A stretch of 64,000 nt of DNA from Alloascoidea africana (taxonomy: Eukaryota > Ascomycota > Alloascoideomycetes > Alloascoideales > Alloascoideaceae): contig JAKTTT010000048.1 in assembly GCA_030581615.1 (NCBI GenBank), positions 1 through 64,000 of the forward strand, read 5' to 3'. Below, piece by piece: positions 31,302 to 40,842 of this stretch. A program made the position numbers and the translations under genes. Under the pieces are notes generated by a model. The model did no database searches and was not told where the DNA came from. It saw only the letters and a program-made list of their open reading frames with translations. The first letter of the stretch is position 1. Each line of letters opens with the position of its first letter.

Positions 31302-33182
31302 TTACCGTAAATGAGCTGTGGCATTTTTATAAACGGCTTGCCAAACATATGCTTCGGAAAGCAGCATCTCTATGTCTCTTTCAGTCCAATCTTTGCTGGG
31401 AGGGGCTTGTAAAAACATTAAGATTCCTTGGAAATCCATTTCCATCAACTCTTTTGACCATTTTGCTAAAAATGCTGCGCAAACATAGACGTGGAATTCA
31501 GAAAAGCCCGTGGAACCCTCCGACATATAAGTATCCCACATCCTTATAATATTTTTCACGCTCAGTTCTCTCATGAGCAAACAATTCATCCACCGGAAAC
31601 TGAACTGAATAAATTCGATCCCTTCCTCATCAAAATGATTCACTAATGGAGCATCAATCCGGTGTGTGAGATCTCGGAGTGCCTGAACTTGTCTTATAAT
31701 TCCAGGCTGTGCATGAATGTAGTTTTCTTGTATCCCATCCAACAGCTTCGATAAGCACCAAAATGTGTCTGCTTCAATGACATCCAAAACGTCTTTAGGA
31801 AGCGCTGCAGGATCAAATGTCCCCACGTCTACATAAATATAGGCCGCTAGGAATGTCTGGTATATTGGTGTCGCTAAGTCATTAATGCCTTGCACATAGC
31901 CGCTTGCAGGATGCCTTACGGACCACAGGTACAAAATCCGTTCAAGTGCCTGAAGAAATAAAGTTAGACCTCTGGCTTTTTGTCAGAGCAGAAAAAACCA
32001 CTTACTCGCTGAGTTGCACTGAAGCTGTACAGTTTTATATGGGGGTTTGTTCTTCGAACATCAATTTTTATTTGGTGCCACGTTGTCTGGTCCAAAGTGC
32101 CTTTGAATGCCAGATCTACGCCATCAAGATATTCCTTTCGTTTTCTGGCCAGCGTAGCAGTTCGTCGTTCCGAGTTTGTTGGTAGATATCCCAATAGCAA
32201 TTGCCATGAAACAGGTCGCAGTTCCTCAGGAATCCCCGACCACGCCATCTTCCGAAGTAGATTCAGGTCCACATTGGGAGATTCGATTATGGTTTTGAAT
32301 TTGTTGAAACGAGATAGTTGTGCGTTCAGCTCTTCCACCTCAGCCATTGTTTTGGATTCTTCTGTAGATTCTGCCGATCTATAAGGAGAGAGCGTATTTG
32401 CAGGTTCGTTTACTATCCCATCAATATGCGGTTTTATGCCGTTTTGACTTTTGTAGAAATGCTTGGATTTTGAAGATATCGTATTTGACGATGACTTGTG
32501 TTTCAGCTCAGGCCTGACAGGCTGCGATGGCTGGTGCTCTATAGATTTGGGAGCAGCATTTGTCGAAGCCAGACTTTGATCTATGTCTGCATCCCAATCA
32601 TCGTCAACATCGGCATACGAGTCCCCGTGCTTTTTTCCTCTGGCTGAGATGCGACTGCTGGGCCGTGTAGGCGGGGAAGATGCAGAATGAGAAGAGTGAG
32701 TCCTGAAAAGTGATTAGCAACGGTCAACTGGTAGCGAATAGTCTCCATGGAAGTATCTTACTTTAATTGAGCGAGCTGGGTCTGTAGAAGGTCAGCATGG
32801 GAGTAGGACGCACCAATAATCTTTGCTTCCTCACTATGAGTATCCTGACAAGTTAGATGATACGCACGATGCGAGCGAGGGAGTGAATGAGATGCAAGCA
32901 GACAACAATGATTCATACGCTTCACCAAACTTCTTTTCTTTGCTTTTTGAAAAAGTCCTAAAGAATGATGACGCAGGTGTTCCTCTTCCTCCGTCATCAC
33001 CAAACACATAGTCTGACGGATCTGGTTAAGTTAGTAAATACACTGGGTCCGACACTGTTTCCACAACCGTTGGCATACGTGAATTATTCAGCTCCTAGCA
33101 AGCAGCAAGTATAGTTAGCAAACACTCTCCAGAAACCATCCTGGGCATTTCTACTCACCTGCGATTGCTTCTTGTAGGACAT
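31302..33182 (-). CDS. GYP1: TBC-domain RabGAP Gyp1, six-exon model
   Basis: Model: 33159-33182, 33079-33094, 32919-33012, 32762-32833, 32006-32702, 31302-31949; 516 aa. The last two exons are certain: a TBC domain with the catalytic arginine in GIPEELRPVSWQLLLGYLP and the glutamine in SGYVQGINDL, ending LLSEAYVWQ, as in Gyp1 (GAP for Ypt1/Rab1 at the Golgi). The intron at 31950-32005 (GTAAGT ... GTCTAAC ... TTCAG) joins FSATQR to ALERILYLW. The 5' exons are inferred from splice motifs and frame; they include a 16-nt exon. Intron 2 has two in-frame acceptors 9 nt apart (33013 or 33022). The N-terminal exons are less sure than the TBC part. Confidence 0.85.
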
Positions 33183-33287
33183 TTGTTTGGAGACATGCCA
33201 TACACCTCACTGCTCTACGCACCAGTACAAACTACAATCGTGGGAGGGTAACAGTGTCACATGATTAGTACTAGATATATTTCCAAC

Positions 33288-34406
33288 CTACACTTTCAGC
33301 TTTTTCTTTGGCTGCTCTTCCTCAGGTTCTTCGGCGTCGGCATACTCGCTGTCACTGATGCTGTCATTTTCGCTCGCTTCATCTTCTGAACCACTGTGCT
33401 GGTCGAAGCGCGCTTTAAGACCCTTCATCTTTCTGGTTTGAAGATTGCCCAGATCTTGTTTTCCAACATGCACTCTTCCAACCTTATCTCCCAAAATATC
33501 AGTTTCAATGTTCTTCTTGGTCTTTGGTTCAAGCTGCTTGGGTTTCTTCAAAGCTTCTTTCTCCATCTCAGGTGAGGGCTCTTGTACTCTTCCAATTTTG
33601 AAATCGAACCTAGGCCCTATCTCCTCCAGCTCAACTCTGGGCAGTTTTTGTCCGCTGCGGAACGTTTTCAGTAGGTATACCCGAAAATGTACCTGTGGCA
33701 GTGGTTTTCCTTCTTCCAGTTCGCCTGCTGAAAGAGCGATAATATGTTGCATGCCAGCCAAGTCTTGCAAATCTGTAATCGCTCCTCGAAAAAAGTCCAA
33801 AAATAGAGACTTTAAATGTTGGAAAGTGGGGTGTGTGTCAAACAGAGGGCCATTAAACACAAAGCAGGGCTTCAGTCCAATCGCGAATGTCTGTTTCTTA
33901 AACTCCTGTAAAAACTTGTGTGAACTTATCTGTAACTCGATCATGTCGTAGACTTTATATCCAAAGGTTCGAACAAATGTAAGGTTATTAGGCCTCTTTT
34001 TATTATTGCTACCAAAAACGAGTAATGAGCAGTCGTTCTTCTCAGAGAAGAATTCTAAAGGACCAACATCTTCGAAAGGTCTAATTTCTTTATTCGTTTT
34101 TTTATGGTTGAATCGTTTTGCATCTGGCTTTTTCAAAGCGCTCTACAGGATGTTAGTCTAAGACATAAACCATGAAAGAAAAAAAGAAAAACTCACCAAG
34201 TCGACCATTGCATCGTGAACAATTTTATTGCTATTCGAGCCCGGAATGAAAAGAGCTTGCTTGGTGTTTTCGATGAGCTTTGATTCCTTCTTAGCTAAAG
34301 CTCTTTTCGATTTTGCGTTCTTGGGTTTTCTACTTGAGCATTAGACTTGCTTCCCACCAATAAAAGAATTCACTAGAGTTTCAAAAACCTACATGTTTCT
34401 CAACAT
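33288..34406 (-). CDS. RPF2: Ribosome biogenesis factor Rpf2 (Brix domain)
   Basis: Three exons: 34393-34406 (14 nt, MLRN plus two bases), 34197-34329, 33288-34142; introns of 63 and 54 nt (GTAGGT...AAGTAG; GTGAGT...GACTAAC...TGTAG). The joined N terminus MLRNIKPKNAKSKRAL matches the yeast start MIRTVKPKNARAKRAL, which confirms the tiny first exon. A Brix domain follows (PFEDVGPLEFFSEKNDCSLLVFG, FDTHPTFQHLKSLFLDFFRG) and an acidic/basic tail. 333 aa versus 344 in S. cerevisiae. Works with Rrs1 to load 5S RNP onto pre-60S. Its head-to-head partner is NUP133, with a 191-bp shared promoter. Confidence 0.95.
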
Positions 34407-34444
34407 TGTGACGCAAAACGAGAATATCCAAGGAACTAACGTCA

Positions 34445-34460
34445 GATGAGATGAAAATTT
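34445..34460. promoter_or_regulatory. PAC plus RRPE-like motif pair in RPF2/NUP133 promoter
   Basis: GATGAG (34445-34450) is followed after two bases by GAAAATTT (34453-34460), about 40-55 bp upstream of the RPF2 start. PAC (GATGAG) and RRPE (AAAATTTT-like) pairs mark ribosome-biogenesis promoters in yeasts. The RRPE half is imperfect. Confidence 0.5.
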
Positions 34461-34597
34461 CTGGATCCCAAACTGGATATGCAGCTTTGTCCGGGTAACA
34501 TTTATTTACCTTTCCATCTCTGAAAATCTGGAAATGTGCTTTGGATTGTTGAATCTCCAAGTCCACGACAAACAACACGCCAAAGTCCAGTTAAAGA

Positions 34598-37500
34598 ATG
34601 TCTGGCAATTCGGTCAGAAACATTAGACAAGTGAGCGGATCTCACAAGCATCCCCGAAAAGTGGGCCATTTTAGGTCATCGAGTGTTACCTCTACAACAG
34701 TTCCACTCTTCACAAATCAACAACAAACACAATCTCTTGACAAAGATGAGGCAACGCTTACCGAATTGACCAAGAATGCAAAATACTGCGTTTCAAGGCT
34801 ACCGGCAACACCTTCTATTCTTAAAGGAGTGGACCAACGTTTGTTTGCTTCAACAGACCAGCTCACGAAGCACGGAGTAATTGTAACTGCTACCAACGCG
34901 TACGTCTGGGAATACCCTTCTCCCAATCACGTCCCTTCTACAGCTACCTTCAGCATAAACAGGGAACAAACTGAGAACTTGAATGTATTGTTATTCGCCG
35001 TCCTGGTTTCCCCCCAGGCTGGCATGAATGAGCCTGGACTGGTAATTGTGGACCCAATAACGGGAGATTCAAAGTATTACGACTCTGCAAGTGGAGCAAT
35101 GGCATATGGAATTCTCACGGAGCAAAGACGCATTGAGCATACAATTGGTTTATACTCCTCAGAAGTCATTACCCATTTAAAGAACGCGGAGCCGGCTGGA
35201 ATTGTTGCTACTACTAGTAGTGGTCGTTTCATTCTCCTATCTCTCCATGATGCATCTGGCAAGCCATCGTTATCCAGCTCGACTATAAAAAACAATGCTG
35301 GCTTTTGGAATAATGTTAAGACTGTGTTGACTTTTAGCCCCGATAGAAAAGACATTGCATCTGTGAGGCCAGGGAAAATTGTTGGCAGAGGGGAACGCGA
35401 AATATACTTCATCAACACTTCTGGAGCTCTATCCCACTGGGAATGCTCAAGAGATGGGCAATCAAAACTCCTTTTTGAAACGAATGCATATGAGTTACTT
35501 CTTTCTGCATTGCTTGATCTATATCCTGATGCAGGCGAATCTTTCGAAGTTCATGACATCCATCCGCTGGAAAACTCGTCCGATGCATTTATTATTCTGG
35601 CTTCTTTTAGATCCGGAGAGTCTGGCTCGACGTATGTCCTTTACACGATAAGAAGAGTGGGAGAAAATTTGTCAATCCATTCAATCTATCGTCTCATGTG
35701 TTATTCCTCATTTTCGAACAGGCGACCTGAGCTTCTTATACCAAGTCCTGGTAATACGGCATTCATTGTTTTCAGCAACGCAGTTGCCCTTGTAGACGTG
35801 GCCACGGATCTGAAAGTCGGTGTTAAGCAACGGAGAAAATGGGAGGATGTCATTACCTTTAGAAATGGCTTGGAGATGATCGGCTGTGGATTTGAGGATA
35901 AAGTCCAAATTGGACAGAAAATCGAACGACATGCAGGAATATTAGCAATTTCAAAAGAGGCCGGCGTGATTAGAATCGAAAGGTTTGAAGATAACGAGGA
36001 CCCAGAGGCTGGCGAAGGAATAGTGGAATCATCTTTTACCAAAAGCAAAGTGGAGCAAGCCGTGTACTATGGGCTTTTTCAAGAAAATCCTGTTGCCTTT
36101 GATGTTCCAAAGGATATTAACATTAATATCACTGAGCAAGATATTGCACTCCTTAGTGTTAGCAATGAACTGGTTCACTCTTCCTCCGTGTACCTGCCAG
36201 CGGTGTTGCCATCCCTAAATGATCATCTTGAGCTGAGATTGGATAGACTCCTTCGTCTTGCATACTACGTCCACAACAATTTTATTTCTACTATCGATGT
36301 GGATACCAAGGTGAAGCTACTTTCAGATCTGGAAAAAGTTGCAGCAGCTAAGAGTTTGTGGGCTTTTTTGGATTCACAAACTGAATCGCATAGCAAGTTA
36401 CTAGAGCTCTTTAAAGACGCAATAACCTCATCTGGCTTAGGATCCGACACCGACACGATCAGAGAGTTCTTTCAAAAGAAGGTTCATAAAATTGGAAGAG
36501 CTTTGAACAATTTTCTGGAGCAGTATTCATCAAAAAAATACAGAGATGTTGATATTTCCATTGTCAATGAGGTCATTTTACAGTCGTTAAGAGTTGGTGC
36601 ATTGGGGACCCGCCAGTCTATAATGAAAGATGTTTACGATTTAGATGATATTAGCTCTAGCAGTATCTCACCACCTTGGACTTCAAAGGGCAATATTCCC
36701 TATGCTCTTGACAGTCTGTTTACGAGAACTCAACAAGCAGCAGAGTCTGCCCGTGAATCGAACAGTCGCAAGTACTACCAGCTTGCAGATCAGTTAGTCG
36801 GGCTGGCTGAAATTCTATTTGCGATATTCTCGGAAAGACAGAAATGGTTTCTATTTGTAGGAAGCAACCATCGGGGTGCTAAAGATATGGACAATTTTAT
36901 CAACACTTTTGCCATGAGACAGGGTTTGTGGATTAGAACGCTTGTTGGGGTTGATAAGAAAGAAGACGCACTGTCTCTGGCAGAAGAATATAGTGATCTT
37001 CAATCTCTCGTTGAGATTTCTGACCAGGACCGGGAAGAGGCTAAAGCTTCATGGGGAGAGAATTCAATCCAGCACGAGGCTGTAATAACCCGAATCAGGA
37101 ACTACTTTATAAAGTTTGGATATGACTTTTCCAAGAAACTTTATGATTATTACATTTCCAAAGAAAAGTTGCAAGTTCTTTTACTTGGGTTTCCAGAGTT
37201 TAATGTTCACTTGGAGAAATATTTCTCTTCTGGGGATCATTTGAGAATATCTTGGATATACGACATCCTGAATGAACGGTATACTAATGCTGGGCAGTGT
37301 TTACTGAAAGCAAGCACAATCAGCAACGATAAGGCTCCAAATAAGTTTCTGCAGCTTTCAATTTCCAAGTTGGCATTTCTTGCCTCTGGAGACATTTCTG
37401 ACGAGGCCGGAGACGCTATCGACCTCATCAACCATAACTTGGAAACTGTAAAGATTCAGGAGTCTCTTTACAAATCTCTTGAGAGCTTTATGACATCTGA

Positions 37501-38299
37501 TCCTGATCCTGCTCGCCAGGTCAGCACCATCTTAGAATCGCTGAATCCAGATTTTGCTGAACGAGGATTGAATCAAACGCATCAACTTTTAGAGAGATCG
37601 TTATCGAGATTGCTACTTCGACAAGTTCTTGCGACCGAAGAACTGGTGGATGTATTGACATTGCTGCAACCACGCCTACCAGCTTTGGAGTCCAATTTTT
37701 ACAACGCTCTGAAACAAGTGTACTTGACAAATGAATCTCCTGAACAAAAACTACTAAGTTTGAAGTTAATTTGGAGACGCGCGATTTTGGCCGATAAGTA
37801 AGTACACCTGTGCATTCATATTAATGATTTTTCTAACGCATTATGGCCGGATAGCTGGTTGGATATTGCCCAAACGGAGGGCAAGAATGATGAATATCTA
37901 CAAAAACTTTCCCAAGATACGATACTCTTCAAAACATTGGCTGAAGCATTTGCAGATAGTAAGTTTTCTCTTGCACAAAACACCTTCGCATTGTCTAACA
38001 TCAAACTAGATTTATTCTCAAATGATCCAAGCATAAAGCTTCCAGGACCCAGTCTTCTAATATCCAATGTCTCGCCAAAAGCTATTGCAGAGCGCTATAA
38101 ATTCGCAGGTCCGGAAGAGGTCAAAGTCTTTTTAAACGAATACAACCTATGCACGGCCTTGATCAAGAAATACCTAGACGAGGCAAATCTCAAGTCTTGG
38201 ATCGATGGAATCATTTCATCCGCACAAAAGGAGTATGGAGGACAAGAAGTGGTAAACTTTGCAAACTATGAAGTTACACCTGTTCCAAATCGAGCATAA
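34598..38299 (+). CDS. NUP133: Nucleoporin Nup133
   Basis: Two exons, 34598-37797 and 37855-38299, with a 57-nt intron (GTAAGT ... TTCTAAC ... GGATAG). The join gives ILADN-WLDIAQTEGKNDEYLQ. 1214 aa (yeast 1157). The N-terminal beta-propeller (~60-500) includes the membrane-sensing region, and the C-terminal alpha-solenoid starts near 530. It is a member of the Y-shaped Nup84 complex of the nuclear pore. Recognition rests on the whole-length Nup133_N/C pattern (for example FASTDQLTKHGVIVTATNAYVWEYP) rather than on a single motif. Ends 35 bp from the convergent DAD2 gene. Confidence 0.88.
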
Positions 38300-38334
38300 A
38301 GTATGTGGTGTATAATGAAGTCGAGTTTCCAGTA

Positions 38335-38799
38335 CTATTCGTATTCTTCATCTACCCGTATTCTCACCAGCGTCTCTGGGAGTGGAGGATCTTCTTTCTT
38401 ATCATAATCTTCTTCTGCGTACTTTCGCAATCCCACTACAAAGATAGGATTAGTATTACGCGTGCGCAACAGGTTTGAGCCAATACTTACAAGAAGCGAG
38501 CGAAACAGCGTTTACAATATTGCCCCAATTTGACAAAAGCAGAGATATAGCTTTAAATGTTATTAGAAATTATTATGATTGAGCAGTAACCGCACACTCG
38601 TACCTTCCGTTCCATCAGCGAGAGTTTCGAACTTTTGCTTTAGCTGTTCTAGTTCAGATGAGAGATTGGCACTGAGATCTTTGACCTGAGAAAGCATCTC
38701 CAGCTCCTGTCTCTTTTCAAGTATGCGAGTCGTTAGGTTTGTGACTCTCACATTCTGCTGTGCCTCTCCAAATCGAGCTGTGTATCTTCGTGACGCCAT
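38335..38799 (-). CDS. DAD2: DASH/Dam1 complex subunit Dad2
   Basis: Three exons: 38604-38799, 38491-38550, 38335-38435; introns of 53 and 55 nt (GTACGA...AAAG; GTAAGT...TACTAAT...TGTAG). The product of 118 aa reads ILEKRQELEMLSQVKDLSANL, then LADGTE-AISLLLSNWGNIVNAVSLAS, then an acidic tail ending LPETLVRIRVDEE. This is the Dad2 pattern of fungi other than S. cerevisiae. Only the spliced form is coherent; the first exon alone reads into intron. Kinetochore-microtubule coupling at the spindle. Dad2 proteins are small and easily missed. Confidence 0.92.
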
Positions 38800-38927
38800 G
38801 GTTGAGGAATATATGAGCTTCTAATGTTTGGCGCCAGAGATTTGTTTAGGATGGATGGGTGTATCCAGCTCATGAGATCTGATTAGGAAACTGGTATCTA
38901 TCTTCTTTATACTATAAACATTATATA

Positions 38928-39833
38928 TCAGACGCTCATCTTCATCTGAATTTTCCCGTGAGGATTGTAATCTGACACAATAAAATCCTCATATTTGAAA
39001 TCATCTATACTCGTAACCTTACGGCCAATCCGTAGAGTTGGGAAATTTCTGGGCTGTCGCTCAATTTGCTGCTTCAGAGCATCAAAGTGATCCAAATAGA
39101 CGTGAGCATCGCCTAGAGTGTGTATGAAATCGCCACATTCAATGTCGCAGACATGGGCAATCATCTTGGTCAGCAAGGCATAGGAAGCAATGTTGAAGGG
39201 CACACCAAGACCCATGTCGCAAGATCTTTGATACAAAACACAAGAAAGCTCTGGCTTTTTGCCTTCTGGGAAGCTTACATAGAATTGAGCAAACATATGG
39301 CATGGCGGTAATGCCATCTTTTTGAAATCTGCAGGATTCCAAGCCGACAAAATTATCCGTCTATCGTACGGGTTGTTTTTGATCTTGTGAATCACTTCCG
39401 CCAGCTGATCAACCCCTTGTCCAGTGTAATCCGTATCGCAATCCACATACTTGGCCCCAAAAAATCTCCATTGAAATCCATAAACAGGTCCCAAGTCACC
39501 CTCCCGTCTATCCGTTAACCCCACGGAGTCCAAATACTCTCGGCTACCATTCCCATCCCAGATTTTTACTCCTTTCGCAGAAAGCAGCTTGCCATCTGTG
39601 CATCCAGAAACAAACCAGAGCAATTCGTGGAACACAGCCTTTTGAAATACACGTTTCGTCGTTAGAAGTGGGAACCTATCGTTGCGTAAACTAAACCGGA
39701 GTTGAGGTGGAGCAAATATGCTCTTTGTGCCTGTTCCCGTCCGGTCCTGGCGTAGTTCACCCTCTTTCATTATTTTTGAACAGAGGTCAAGGTATTGTTG
39801 CTCCTCATCATTCTGTATAGACGGCTCTGTCAT
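38928..39833 (-). CDS. CDC21: Thymidylate synthase
   Basis: 301 residues from ATG39833 (MTEPSIQ). The upstream open frame begins at TTG and is ignored. Invariant elements are present: [12 protein letters not shown], the LLTTKRVF loop, [23 protein letters not shown], the nucleophile in [10 protein letters not shown] (~178), [16 protein letters not shown] (dUMP phosphate), and [13 protein letters not shown]. It converts dUMP and methylene-THF to dTMP and DHF. The length equals that of S. cerevisiae Cdc21 (304). The promoter carries MCB sites (see 39892), as expected for G1/S control. Confidence 0.97.
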   Translation of the reverse strand: MTEPSIQNDEEQQYLDLCSKIMKEGELRQDRTGTGTKSIFAPPQLRFSLRNDRFPLLTTKRVFQKAVFHELLWFVSGCTDGKLLSAKGVKIWDGNGSREYLDSVGLTDRREGDLGPVYGFQWRFFGAKYVDCDTDYTGQGVDQLAEVIHKIKNNPYDRRIILSAWNPADFKKMALPPCHMFAQFYVSFPEGKKPELSCVLYQRSCDMGLGVPFNIASYALLTKMIAHVCDIECGDFIHTLGDAHVYLDHFDALKQQIERQPRNFPTLRIGRKVTSIDDFKYEDFIVSDYNPHGKIQMKMSV

Positions 39834-39891
39834 GTTTGGGTTAGCAGAAGACCAGATCAAGCTTCTTGAAATTGGATCTTGTTTCTGATTT

Positions 39892-39902
39892 ACGCGACGC
39901 GT
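39892..39902. promoter_or_regulatory. Overlapping MCB (MluI cell-cycle box) sites upstream of CDC21
   Basis: ACGCGACGCGT contains ACGCGA (39892-39897) overlapping the palindrome ACGCGT (39897-39902), 59-69 bp before the CDC21 ATG. ACGCGT is the known MBF site in yeast CDC21 promoters. The spacing and the target gene both fit. The same 217-bp spacer serves RPL17. Confidence 0.8.
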
Positions 39903-39958
39903 TCATGTAAGGCGGGTAAATATTTTATCAGGTGCCTGTCACATGACATTTGATAAAC

Positions 39959-39966
39959 CAGTCACA
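39959..39966 (+). promoter_or_regulatory. HomolD box upstream of RPL17
   Basis: CAGTCACA, an exact match to the HomolD box that serves as core promoter element of ribosomal-protein genes in S. pombe and in many fungi outside the Saccharomyces group. It lies 85 bp before the RPL17 ATG. A Cbf1-like TCACATGA is just upstream at 39939-39946. Confidence 0.65.
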
Positions 39967-40050
39967 AAGTTTCCCGTTTGAGAAATCAACACCAGACACT
40001 AACTGGAGAAGTAAAGCGAAACACTTTAACGATCAGGCACTATAAACACA

Positions 40051-40620
40051 ATGGTAAGGTACGCTGCAACGCCCGAGAACCCAGCAAAGAGCGCCAGTGC
40101 TCGTGGTTCCTACCTACGTGTTTCCTTCAAAAACACACGTGAAACAGCACAAGCTATCAACGGATGGCCCTTGAAGAAGGCCCAGGCATACCTAGAGGCT
40201 GTCTCAGAAAAGAAAAGGGCGATTCCTTTCCGAAGGTTTGCCGGATCTATTGGAAGAACTGCTCAGGGCAAGGAATTCGGTGTTACAAAGGCTAGATGGC
40301 CCATAAAGTCTGTCAAGTTCATCCAGGATCTGTTGAAAAATGCAGAATCTAATGCTGACGCAAAGGGGCTTGACATTGAAAAGCTGATAATCAAGCACAT
40401 TCAAGTTAACCAGGCCCCAAAACAGAGACGTCGTACTTATAGAGCTCATGGCCGTATTAATGCCTATCAATCATCGCCTTCACACATTGAGATTATACTG
40501 GTTGAAAAGGAGGAGGAGGTTGCAAAGACTCAAGAGACTGCTGTCGTTAGACTTTCCTCTCGGCAAAGAGGCAGATTGGCTGCCAGAAAGAGATTGACCG
40601 CGGCACCTGCTGCAAATTAA
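40051..40620 (+). CDS. RPL17: Ribosomal protein L17 (uL22)
   Basis: 189 residues, single exon. It begins [20 protein letters not shown] and keeps the uL22 core ([63 protein letters not shown]) as in yeast Rpl17 (184 aa). It is part of the 60S subunit and lines the exit tunnel. The absence of an intron is notable in a window where many genes are spliced. CTG codes for leucine at conserved sites here (the first leucine of DLLKNA; the leucine of EKLIIKHIQ). Confidence 0.98.
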   Translation: MVRYAATPENPAKSASARGSYLRVSFKNTRETAQAINGWPLKKAQAYLEAVSEKKRAIPFRRFAGSIGRTAQGKEFGVTKARWPIKSVKFIQDLLKNAESNADAKGLDIEKLIIKHIQVNQAPKQRRRTYRAHGRINAYQSSPSHIEIILVEKEEEVAKTQETAVVRLSSRQRGRLAARKRLTAAPAAN

Positions 40621-40842
40621 TCTAAACGAGGGAACTGAATACGAGAAGCCATTGTTTGTAGAGTAGTGTATTGGACTTTATGAATAATACCGACATCATT
40701 AAGATTTGTCATGTTTTTCGAGTTGTAGAGTTCTTACCAAGTTCCTCTAATATCCTACCCCATAATGGTTGGCGATACTAGATCTCTATGCTACTTTACT
40801 ATTACTAAAAATACAACATTAAACTCCAAAAGACTCACATTA

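Noticed and set aside
38458-38463. ACGCGT in DAD2 intron 2, and others at about 668 and 9458 and inside NUP133, HAP5 and the BOI intron
   Set aside because: They are not placed close upstream of a start codon, so they are not called as MCB promoter sites.
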